From contig CAZJGI010000065.1 of NCBI GenBank assembly GCA_964545315.1, forward strand, positions 1 through 18,560: 18,560 bases of DNA, in the 5' to 3' direction. The number at the start of each line of letters is the position of its first letter. Position 1 is the stretch's first letter. Below the pieces are notes generated by a model. That model saw only the letters and a program-made list of their open reading frames with translations. It was not told where the DNA came from and made no database searches. This stretch comes from JAAYJR01 sp964545315 (lineage in GTDB: Bacteria > Bacteroidota > Bacteroidia > Bacteroidales > Prolixibacteraceae). The position numbers and the translations under genes are program-made. This document shows positions 7,728 to 14,262 of this stretch, one piece after another.

Positions 7728-10118
7728 CTAAAAGTAAAGCCTGTAATTGAACAAAGGGAAAATGCCAAGCTGATAAACATTTTCAACAGCATCCATACTT
7801 CTGCTGTATGTCTGATTTAGAGGATTCTTGTGGTTTGTCACATTCTCCAGGTAAAACTCCCATAATTGTGATACTTTGGCCCCATTTCTCCTGTAGCCAA
7901 TCTTGATATCTGATTTAAAATAATTTGGAAATTGAAAGGAATAAGCTAATTCTTCATTGTATTCAGTTACAAAAGCATCATTATTCTGCCTTGACGCTTC
8001 AAGATCAACAGGTATATATCTTTTGCCCCCCGCCCAGGTTATCTTAAAATCAAAGATGAGTACAGAACGGTTATTGATATTGAACTCTCTTCCTGCAAGA
8101 GTGTTAAATACAAAATTGCCATTAAATGCAGTATTCCTTTTTACTTTATCACTACCGGTATATTTTGAATCAAAAAGAGATAATGTAGTCAGGAAGTAGT
8201 AATCATCATTATAAAATTTTTCCAGTGTAAGTTCTACACCGTAATTCCAACCCTCTCCCTCGTTAATCAAATAGTCACGGGTATTGAGGCCCCATTCAGC
8301 CCCTGTATTCAGCATACTGTAATATGAAGGGTGTCTTTCAACCGGGACATTGAATAAATATTGGTAATACGTTTCGGTTTTTATTCTGAAATGTTGCGAG
8401 ATCATGGCATCAAATCCAAGTACCCAGTGATGAGCAGCAGTCAGGTCAAGGTCCTTATTCGTCAAAACTACAGTACCGTCACTTAATATTGTTTCCAGGA
8501 AATAGGTAGCCATTGACTGTATCTTTGAATGTTTACCGTAACCAAAATTCAAACTTGTCCGGTGACCGGTCTTCCAACTGGCGCCAAACCTTGGCTCGAT
8601 TGAATAGGTATCATTTAATCCAAAATATATGACATTGATACCCGGTTTAACCTCAAAAGAATCAGAAAATTTAAAATCAAATTGTGAGAATATACGGTAA
8701 AGATTTGGCCCTTCTGTAATTGATTTATATCTGTCAAGCACATATTCCCAGTTATCCTTTGCTTCCCGCCATAGTTTGGCATTCAGACTGTAACCGAATC
8801 TGTCTGTAGTTAGTCCTGATCTTACATAAAGCCTCCTGCTCATTTTTTTATTCAGAAGATATTTTAATGACAACCTTTCTTCAAGGTTATTTTCCCTGTA
8901 AAAAGGGACAGAAGGCTGACCTGATTTAAATTCATCGATTTCAGTAATGGCATCCTGGCTTACATAAGACAGAATGAATCTGCTGTAAGTATTATCATTG
9001 TGAAACAGAGAATAATTAAGCCCACTGGCAATTGAATTTGAACCGTTGATGATATCCATTCCCTCAAAAGAAAAAAGATCAGAACCTTCTTTTTCGCTGT
9101 CGAGCATAGCTATACTGCTTATTCCGGCAAGTCCAAACCAACTTAATTTACCTTTTTTACCTGGAAAATTCAATTTAAAACTTAAGTCCTGATATTCAGG
9201 AATCCCTGTAGTCCCAAAACTTATACCCAACAGGTTAAAAACCTGGAGTGTGGAATAGCGATAATTGGCAAGAAATGAACTTTTACTCTCCTTTTTAAAT
9301 GGCCCTTCTGCTCCCAGTTCAAATCCATTAAATCCTATCTGACCCAGAAATTCATATTTTTCATTATTTCCTTCCCTCATATTAAGGTCAAAAGCACCGG
9401 AAAAGACATTAGCAAACTCTGCAGGGAATGCCCCGGTATAAAAATCTGAATTACGAAGAGTATTATTATTAAGCATCCCTACAGGACCTCCCGTAGTTCC
9501 TGAAGCTGCAAAATGATTGGGATTGGGAATATCAACACCTTCAAGCCTCCAAAGTACCCCGCCAGGTGTATTACCTCTTACAATGATATCATTTCTCTGA
9601 TCATTTGCTCCTGAAACACCTGCGAAATTAACAGCCATGCGTGCAACATCCTCACGGCTCCCTGCATAACGGGCAGCCTCCTCCACAGTAAATGACCTGG
9701 CACTTACAGTTGCCATCTTATTCATTGCCAAATCTTTTCTGTAATTACCAATAACATTTACCTCCCCGGTTGTTTCAACTTTCTCTTCTAATTCTATAAA
9801 CAGAATTGTTTCCCTTGCTGAGGTGATGATCAAATTCTTAATATTTCTGCTATGATATCCTATATAGCTTATCTCCAGGCCCTGGTGACCCAAAGGAACA
9901 TCCTCAAGCCTGAATTCACCATGATCATTTGTTATGGTGCCTTTTAAAGGCTCAGATTTAAGAAGGATAATATTTGCTCCGGGTAAAGGTGACTGAGTCT
10001 GCTTATCAACAACAACTCCTCTTATTACCTGGCTGTATCCACTCCTGTTATTTTGTGAATAACTGTAATAAAATAACATTTGAAAACAAAGCAGCCCGCT
10101 GATATATATCCTCAACAT
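7728..10118 (-). CDS. TonB-dependent outer-membrane receptor with CarboxypepD_reg-like domain
   Basis: This 796-residue protein begins with a signal peptide of about 21 residues (MLRIYISGLLCFQML...SYS). Next comes a beta-sandwich domain, IRGVVVDKQTQSPLPGANII onward (about 31-115), of the carboxypeptidase regulatory-like type usual in Bacteroidota receptors. The plug domain follows (about 137-250), with DIIVRGNTPGGVLWRLEGVD-like residues at 177-196. The rest is a beta barrel ending in a terminal Phe (NYRLYF), as expected for BAM-inserted proteins. Its size and the absence of a SusD partner set it apart from SusC-type glycan importers. It could carry a metal chelate, a peptide or another ligand; the substrate cannot be read. 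It is divergent from the ABC exporter across 151 bases. Confidence 0.9.
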   Translation of the reverse strand: MLRIYISGLLCFQMLFYYSYSQNNRSGYSQVIRGVVVDKQTQSPLPGANIILLKSEPLKGTITNDHGEFRLEDVPLGHQGLEISYIGYHSRNIKNLIITSARETILFIELEEKVETTGEVNVIGNYRKDLAMNKMATVSARSFTVEEAARYAGSREDVARMAVNFAGVSGANDQRNDIIVRGNTPGGVLWRLEGVDIPNPNHFAASGTTGGPVGMLNNNTLRNSDFYTGAFPAEFANVFSGAFDLNMREGNNEKYEFLGQIGFNGFELGAEGPFKKESKSSFLANYRYSTLQVFNLLGISFGTTGIPEYQDLSFKLNFPGKKGKLSWFGLAGISSIAMLDSEKEGSDLFSFEGMDIINGSNSIASGLNYSLFHNDNTYSRFILSYVSQDAITEIDEFKSGQPSVPFYRENNLEERLSLKYLLNKKMSRRLYVRSGLTTDRFGYSLNAKLWREAKDNWEYVLDRYKSITEGPNLYRIFSQFDFKFSDSFEVKPGINVIYFGLNDTYSIEPRFGASWKTGHRTSLNFGYGKHSKIQSMATYFLETILSDGTVVLTNKDLDLTAAHHWVLGFDAMISQHFRIKTETYYQYLFNVPVERHPSYYSMLNTGAEWGLNTRDYLINEGEGWNYGVELTLEKFYNDDYYFLTTLSLFDSKYTGSDKVKRNTAFNGNFVFNTLAGREFNINNRSVLIFDFKITWAGGKRYIPVDLEASRQNNDAFVTEYNEELAYSFQFPNYFKSDIKIGYRRNGAKVSQLWEFYLENVTNHKNPLNQTYSRSMDAVENVYQLGIFPLFNYRLYF

Positions 10119-10176
10119 AAATAATGCTAATTAAGAATTATGAATTTACGTCCGGTTAATAATAAAAAATATTTAT

Positions 10177-10184
10177 CAAATATA
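10177..10184 (-). promoter_or_regulatory. Candidate -7 element for the TonB-dependent receptor
   Basis: On the minus strand the bases read TATATTTG, matching TAnnTTTG, about 59 bases upstream of the receptor ATG at 10116-10118. Transcription would begin near 10170. No TTG lies at the standard -33 distance. On the opposite strand, TATTTTTC at 10231-10238 is a one-base mismatch to the consensus and may serve the ABC exporter, but it is too weak to list. Confidence 0.4.
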
Positions 10185-10269
10185 TGTCAATCAGAATCTC
10201 TTTTCAGTTTTTTCCTAATTATAAAAGTATTATTTTTCGAATTTATTAATAAGCTATAAAAAAACGCTA

Positions 10270-11202
10270 ATGGAGTTTTTCGAGACGAGGAAAGTTACAA
10301 AGGCATTTGCGACTGTTAAAGCACTTACCGATATAAGCATCTCTGTAAAGAAACAGAGTATCTTCGGACTGTTGGGGCCTAACGGAGCCGGAAAAACAAC
10401 GCTTATTCGAATTATCAACCAAATAACAGCTCCGGATACAGGTGAGTTATTTCTAAATGGCAGGCCAATGAAATCCTCAGATGTCTCCCTTATTGGTTAT
10501 CTCCCTGAAGAGCGAGGCCTTTATCAGAAAATGAAAATTGGAGAACAAGCCGTATATCTTACTCAGTTAAAAGGGCTTAACAGGCATGATGCAATAAGCA
10601 ACATCAAAAAATGGTTTATCAAATTTGAAATAATGGACTGGTGGAATAAACGTATTGAAGAACTGTCAAAAGGTATGCAGCAAAAAGTACAGTTTATTAC
10701 AACAGTTGCCCATAATCCGAAACTACTGATTTTCGATGAACCATTCAGTGGTTTCGATCCAATAAATGCAAATCTGCTGAAAGAGGAAATACTTAAACTA
10801 AGGGACAAAGGGGCAACAATAATCTTTTCAACTCATAACATGGCCTCAGTTGAAGAGTTATGTGACAACATTGCTTTAATAAATAAATCAGTGAAAATAG
10901 TGGATGGACCTATTAATGAAATACGCGAAAAATATAAATCGAACATCTTTGAAATAATATACCAGGGTGATATTTACCCGATTTATGACCATCTTAAAAG
11001 CCGTTATAAAATTCTGAATCTAATTGAAGAAGTCAACAGTAACCGGATAATAATACAGAATCCTGAAACAGAGACTGACAATCAATTGCTACAAGAAATA
11101 ATTTCCGCCGTAAAGGTTCTGTCCTTCAGGGAGATAATCCCCGGGATGAACGATGTTTTTATCAAAGCTGTTCAGGATGATAAACAATCAAATAAAAGAT
11201 GA
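10270..11202 (+). CDS. ABC transporter ATP-binding protein (NatA-like, with DUF4162-type C-terminus)
   Basis: This 310-residue ATPase has all core motifs: Walker A GPNGAGKTT (36-44), signature LSKGMQQ (132-138), Walker B LLIFDE (152-157) and the switch His189 (STHNM). The Q-loop region reads GYLPEERGLY (77-86), typical of the branch whose C-terminus carries a DUF4162 domain, here about 215-300. It powers the permease encoded directly downstream, and the two reading frames overlap by four bases (ATGA), which indicates a fixed two-gene unit. Relatives include NatA sodium export and exporters of unknown cargo, so the substrate is not assignable. No substrate-binding protein is present, consistent with export. 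Confidence 0.93.
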   Translation: MEFFETRKVTKAFATVKALTDISISVKKQSIFGLLGPNGAGKTTLIRIINQITAPDTGELFLNGRPMKSSDVSLIGYLPEERGLYQKMKIGEQAVYLTQLKGLNRHDAISNIKKWFIKFEIMDWWNKRIEELSKGMQQKVQFITTVAHNPKLLIFDEPFSGFDPINANLLKEEILKLRDKGATIIFSTHNMASVEELCDNIALINKSVKIVDGPINEIREKYKSNIFEIIYQGDIYPIYDHLKSRYKILNLIEEVNSNRIIIQNPETETDNQLLQEIISAVKVLSFREIIPGMNDVFIKAVQDDKQSNKR

Positions 11203-12545
11203 TGAATAAAACATTCTTGATATTAAAACACGAATACCTTAAAAGAGTAACAAAAAAATCATTTATCATTCTAACGTTACTCGTTCCTTTACTTATCGCC
11301 GGAATGTTTGCGATGATAATCTGGTTATCGGTAAAAACTGACAATCAGGAAAGGACAATTGCAGTATATGATGAATCTGCCCTTTTCATGGGTGAGCTTT
11401 CCAATGAAGATGGGTATACCAAATATCATTTTGTTCCTCAGGAAGAATATAATAAAATCAAGCTCAATCTGAAAGAGAGTGTTTTTTATGCATTGTTATA
11501 TATACCGTCAAATATATATTCAACAGCAACGGCACAATTGATTTCAGAGAAACAGGTTCCCATAGAACTTGCCGAACAGATTGAAGGAAAACTAAGCCGT
11601 CTTATAGAAAACGACAAGCGTAGGAAAATTGTATCAGAAACAGGTATCCCGGATCTGGAAGATCGTCTTGCTGCAACTAAAACACGTGTTAAAATAAATA
11701 CGATGAAGGTCTCTGAAGCCGGGGAGACAAAAAAAAGTTCATCGGAAGTAGCATTTATTGCAAGTTATACAATGGGATTTTTAATCTATTTTTTTGTATT
11801 TATGTATGGCTCAATGGTGATGAGAAGTGTAATGGAAGAAAAAAAATCCCGTATTGTTGAAGTTATCATATCCTCTGTTAAACCGATTCAGCTTATGGCT
11901 GGCAAAATAATAGGAACAGCGCTCGTCGGACTTACACAAGTAGCCATTTGGGTATTTATCGGTTTTGTTGCAATGCTTATTATTCCGGCATTCCTGGTAT
12001 CCGGAAATACAATAGAGATTGGACAAAGCATAATGGAGACTCACCCGTCTTTAAGCGGACAGCAATCTATGATCGCTGATCAAAGCATTTTAACTGAGAC
12101 AATAGACATAATAGGTAATCTTAATATCGGATTAATTATTTTCGCCTTCATCTTCTATTTCCTGACGGGTTATCTTTTGTACAGTTCCTTACTTGGAGCT
12201 ATCGGAGCAGCTGTCGATAATGATGAGGATTCACAGCAGCTTGTTTTTCCTGTCACACTCCCGCTGATACTGTCAATTATGCTGTTATTTCCTATTGCCA
12301 GGAATCCTGAAGGACCAATTGCATTCTGGGGATCAATTATTCCATTCACATCACCGGTAGCAATGCTGGCACGTATTCCTTATGAAATTCCGGTATGGGA
12401 ACTCTTTCTTTCAATGTTTCTCCTTTTAATCACGACAGCCGGCGCAATATGGATTGCTGCTAAAATCTACAAAACAGGATTGTTGCTTTACGGTAAAAAA
12501 ATAAATTTTAAAGAAATTATGAAATGGATCAGATACAATAATTGA
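11199..12545 (+). CDS. ABC-2 type transporter permease (NatB-like)
   Basis: This 448-residue membrane protein has the ABC-2 permease layout. A first helix (about 21-44) follows a short cytoplasmic N-terminus. A large extracytoplasmic domain follows (about 45-185), and then helices near 186-208, 231-262, 305-335, 346-366 and 395-425. The segment RSVMEEKKSRIVEVIISSVK (208-227), between helices two and three, is the conserved coupling region of this family. It is the partner of the ATPase upstream, whose stop it overlaps. A second ATG at 11202 is an equally possible start. Its cargo is unknown. No terminator hairpin follows its stop; the AT-rich region leading to the cysK leader begins directly after. 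Confidence 0.9.
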   Translation: MMNKTFLILKHEYLKRVTKKSFIILTLLVPLLIAGMFAMIIWLSVKTDNQERTIAVYDESALFMGELSNEDGYTKYHFVPQEEYNKIKLNLKESVFYALLYIPSNIYSTATAQLISEKQVPIELAEQIEGKLSRLIENDKRRKIVSETGIPDLEDRLAATKTRVKINTMKVSEAGETKKSSSEVAFIASYTMGFLIYFFVFMYGSMVMRSVMEEKKSRIVEVIISSVKPIQLMAGKIIGTALVGLTQVAIWVFIGFVAMLIIPAFLVSGNTIEIGQSIMETHPSLSGQQSMIADQSILTETIDIIGNLNIGLIIFAFIFYFLTGYLLYSSLLGAIGAAVDNDEDSQQLVFPVTLPLILSIMLLFPIARNPEGPIAFWGSIIPFTSPVAMLARIPYEIPVWELFLSMFLLLITTAGAIWIAAKIYKTGLLLYGKKINFKEIMKWIRYNN

Positions 12546-12794
12546 TAAAAAATTTTGCAACTAAATATTCCTGCATTTCAATCATATTGATATTAATTTA
12601 ACCATCCAAATAACAATTTCATTTTAAATCATCCATCTATTTTAAATAAATACTTCTTAATACTTTTTTAAAAAATAAAATTTCCATATATTGCTCTTCT
12701 AAATTAAGAAAATGTCATATTGTTTTAGTCAGTATTAACTTCAGAATAAAATACTATGTCATTATAAAGATTTTTTGGATATTTATTAATTATA
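12546..12794. other. AT-rich intergenic region before the cysK leader
   Basis: About 250 bases between the ABC permease stop and the leader hairpin hold no open frame longer than a few codons. The promoter for the cysK leader should lie here, but no clean TAnnTTTG with a TTG at -33 was found. The best stretches (around 12735 and 12770) each miss the consensus at two or more bases. Confidence 0.6.
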
Positions 12795-12861
12795 AATGAA
12801 TAACACTATAAATAATAGTATGTGTTGCTGTCACATTAAAGACAGGAAGGTGTTATTCATT
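12795..12861 (+). repeat. 12-bp perfect inverted repeat around the leader peptide (1:2 stem)
   Basis: AATGAATAACAC (12795-12806) and GTGTTATTCATT (12850-12861) are perfect reverse complements, with a possible G-U pair extending inward. The 5' arm contains the leader start codon and the 3' arm encodes the end of the peptide. Inside, ATGTG (12820-12824) and CACAT (12832-12836) form a small hairpin whose stem and loop carry the cysteine codons. Confidence 0.75.
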
Positions 12862-12867
12862 ATCTAG
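12796..12867 (+). CDS. Cysteine-rich leader peptide upstream of cysK
   Basis: A 23-residue frame runs from ATG at 12796 to TAG at 12865-12867. Residues 9-13 read Met-Cys-Cys-Cys-His, with the cysteines encoded by TGT TGC TGT (12823-12831). Translation may instead begin at the internal ATG at 12820, which would give a 15-residue peptide beginning Met-Cys-Cys-Cys. The peptide itself needs no function. A run of codons for the amino acid made by the downstream gene is the hallmark of attenuator leader peptides such as those of the trp and his operons. No Shine-Dalgarno sequence is visible, which is normal for this phylum. Translation is inferred, not shown. Confidence 0.72.
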   Translation: MNNTINNSMCCCHIKDRKVLFII

Positions 12868-12894
12868 TTTATAGGATTATAAATAATATGAAAC

Positions 12895-12928
12895 AAGGCC
12901 TTCCTCAATATTGGAAGGCTTTTTTTTT
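12895..12928 (+). terminator. Intrinsic terminator inside the cysK leader
   Basis: The stem 12895-12904/12913-12922 has 10 pairs including one G-U, a loop of eight bases (TCAATATT) and nine Ts ending at 12928. Only 21 bases separate it from the cysK ATG, too few for a separate promoter. Transcripts reaching cysK must therefore read through it, so it most likely acts as a conditional terminator. Confidence 0.85.
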
Positions 12929-12949
12929 AACCAATTATAAATATAAATT

Positions 12950-13861
12950 ATGAAGGCTGAAAACATTTTAAAAACAATTGGCAACACGCCCCATGTCAGG
13001 ATTAACAGGCTTTACCCGGCCGGTTATGAGGTATGGGTAAAAGTAGAAAAAACCAATCCGGGAGGCAGTATTAAAGACCGTATTGCTCTTTCGATGGTAG
13101 AGGATGCTGAGCAAAAAGGAATATTAAAATCCGGTTCAGTGATTATCGAGCCTACATCAGGAAATACGGGCATTGGTCTGGCATTGGTAGCTGCTGTTAA
13201 GGGTTATCGTTTGATACTGACCATGCCCGAATCGATGACCTCTGAAAGGCGCACTGTACTGAATGCCCTTGGAGCTGAACTGGTGCTTACTCCCAAAGAA
13301 AAAGGCATGAACGGTTCAATTGAGAAAGCAAAACAACTGGCTGAAGAGATAAAGAACTCCTGGATACCCTTTCAATTCTCGAATCCTTCAAATATTGAAG
13401 TTCACAGGAAACAAACAGCGACAGAAATTATCAGGGATTTCCCCGGGGGGATAGATTATCTGATAACCGGGGTAGGAACCGGGGGACATATTAGTGGTGT
13501 GGCAGAAGTGTTAAAAAAAGAATTCCCTCAAGTCAGGGTATTTGCTGTGGAACCATCTGAAAGTCCCGTGATCAGTGGTGGTCAACCAGGTCCTCATAAA
13601 ATTCAGGGTATAGGGGCAGGATTCATCCCTGACAATCTAAAAACTGAGTTACTTGACGGCACTATTACTGTTTCAGTAGAAGAAGCATACGAATATGCTC
13701 AAAAGGCAGCAAAGATGGAAGGCTTATTTATCGGAATATCATCAGGTGCATCACTGGCAGCAGTTGCAAAAAAAATCAATGACCTGCCAAAAGGTTCAAA
13801 GATTTTAACATTTGCCTACGACCATGGAGAAAGATACCTCTCTGTGCCCGGCCTTTACTGA
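12950..13861 (+). CDS. cysK: Cysteine synthase A (O-acetylserine sulfhydrylase)
   Basis: This 303-residue PLP enzyme makes L-cysteine from O-acetylserine and sulfide in the cytoplasm. The PLP lysine is Lys42 in NPGGSIKDR (36-44). The substrate loop PTSGNTG (68-74), the phosphate-binding GTGGH (176-180) and the cofactor serine region SSGAS (264-268) are all present, as is the C-terminal DHGERYLS. Its length and motifs fit the CysK/CysM group. The N-terminal region (KTIGNTPHVRI) fits CysK, although cystathionine beta-synthase-like relatives cannot be fully excluded by eye. The gene is preceded by a Cys-codon leader peptide and a conditional terminator, which suggests control by cysteine supply. 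No serine acetyltransferase gene is adjacent. Confidence 0.93.
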   Translation: MKAENILKTIGNTPHVRINRLYPAGYEVWVKVEKTNPGGSIKDRIALSMVEDAEQKGILKSGSVIIEPTSGNTGIGLALVAAVKGYRLILTMPESMTSERRTVLNALGAELVLTPKEKGMNGSIEKAKQLAEEIKNSWIPFQFSNPSNIEVHRKQTATEIIRDFPGGIDYLITGVGTGGHISGVAEVLKKEFPQVRVFAVEPSESPVISGGQPGPHKIQGIGAGFIPDNLKTELLDGTITVSVEEAYEYAQKAAKMEGLFIGISSGASLAAVAKKINDLPKGSKILTFAYDHGERYLSVPGLY

Positions 13862-13868
13862 AAAAAGA

Positions 13869-13910
13869 TAAAGGCTGCCTGATCATTACAACATCATCAG
13901 GCAGCCTTTA
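13869..13910. terminator. Bidirectional terminator hairpin between cysK and the rpoC operon
   Basis: TAAAGGCTGCCTGAT (13869-13883) pairs perfectly with ATCAGGCAGCCTTTA (13896-13910), a 15-bp stem around a 12-base loop, lying between two convergent genes. On the minus strand it is followed by a run of six Ts (13861-13866 are all A on the plus strand), so it should end the rpoBC-DUF3467 transcript well. On the plus strand only TTT follows, giving a weaker stop for cysK. Confidence 0.88.
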
Positions 13911-13926
13911 TGACTCTTCCCGTAGA

Positions 13927-14250
13927 TTAAGCCTGGGCTGTGGGCCCTCCAAAATTTAACGGGGGCATGGATGAATCATGTCCGGGAACAATATTTTTTA
14001 TTGGCCCGTGAACAGATTCATACTTTTTTATATTATCCTGTAAGGCCAATAATAAACGTTTGGCATGTTCAGGGGTAAGTATAACCCTTGACTTAACATT
14101 TGCCTTGGGAACTCCTGGCATGACCCGGATAAAGTCGATAACAAATTCTGAAGAAGAATGTGTTATTACAGCCAGATTAGAATATATTCCCTGTGCAATC
14201 TCTTCATTAAGTTCAATATTCAACTGTTGTTTTTTGTTTGAATCATCCAT
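13927..14250 (-). CDS. DUF3467 domain protein, downstream partner of rpoC
   Basis: This 107-residue protein matches the DUF3467 family, which has no known biochemical function. Visible features are a charged N-terminus (KKQQLNIELNEEIAQG), a central YSNLAVITHSSSEFVIDFIRVMPG (23-46) that looks like two beta strands, and VKSRVILTPEHAKRLLLALQDNIKKYE (52-78), a strand followed by an amphipathic helix. The tail is rich in Gly and Pro. It starts 12 bases after the rpoC stop, so it is almost certainly in the rpoBC transcript and ends at the shared hairpin. Genes of this family commonly sit behind rpoC in Bacteroidota, which hints at a role connected with transcription, but that is inferred from position only. 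Confidence 0.85.
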   Translation of the reverse strand: MDDSNKKQQLNIELNEEIAQGIYSNLAVITHSSSEFVIDFIRVMPGVPKANVKSRVILTPEHAKRLLLALQDNIKKYESVHGPIKNIVPGHDSSMPPLNFGGPTAQA

Positions 14251-14262
14251 GATAATATAAAC

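Larger units (their letters stand above)
12795..12928 (+). promoter_or_regulatory. Candidate ribosome-dependent transcription attenuator controlling cysK
   Basis: Four pairing segments can be drawn. Segments 1:2 are 12795-12806 with 12850-12861. Segments 2:3 are AGGAAGGT (12844-12851) with GCCTTCCT (12898-12905), seven Watson-Crick pairs and one G-U. Segments 3:4 form the terminator stem 12895-12904 with 12913-12922. A ribosome stalled on the Cys codons would cover roughly up to 12843, free segment 2 and allow the 2:3 antiterminator. A ribosome reaching the stop at 12865 would mask segment 2 and allow termination. With no translation, 1:2 also favours termination. This predicts cysK expression when charged Cys-tRNA is low. 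Confidence 0.68.

Noticed and set aside
12546..12794. A riboswitch aptamer such as SAM-type upstream of cysK
   Set aside because: No conserved SAM, cobalamin or T-box core was recognised. The Cys-codon leader gives a simpler explanation for the conditional terminator.
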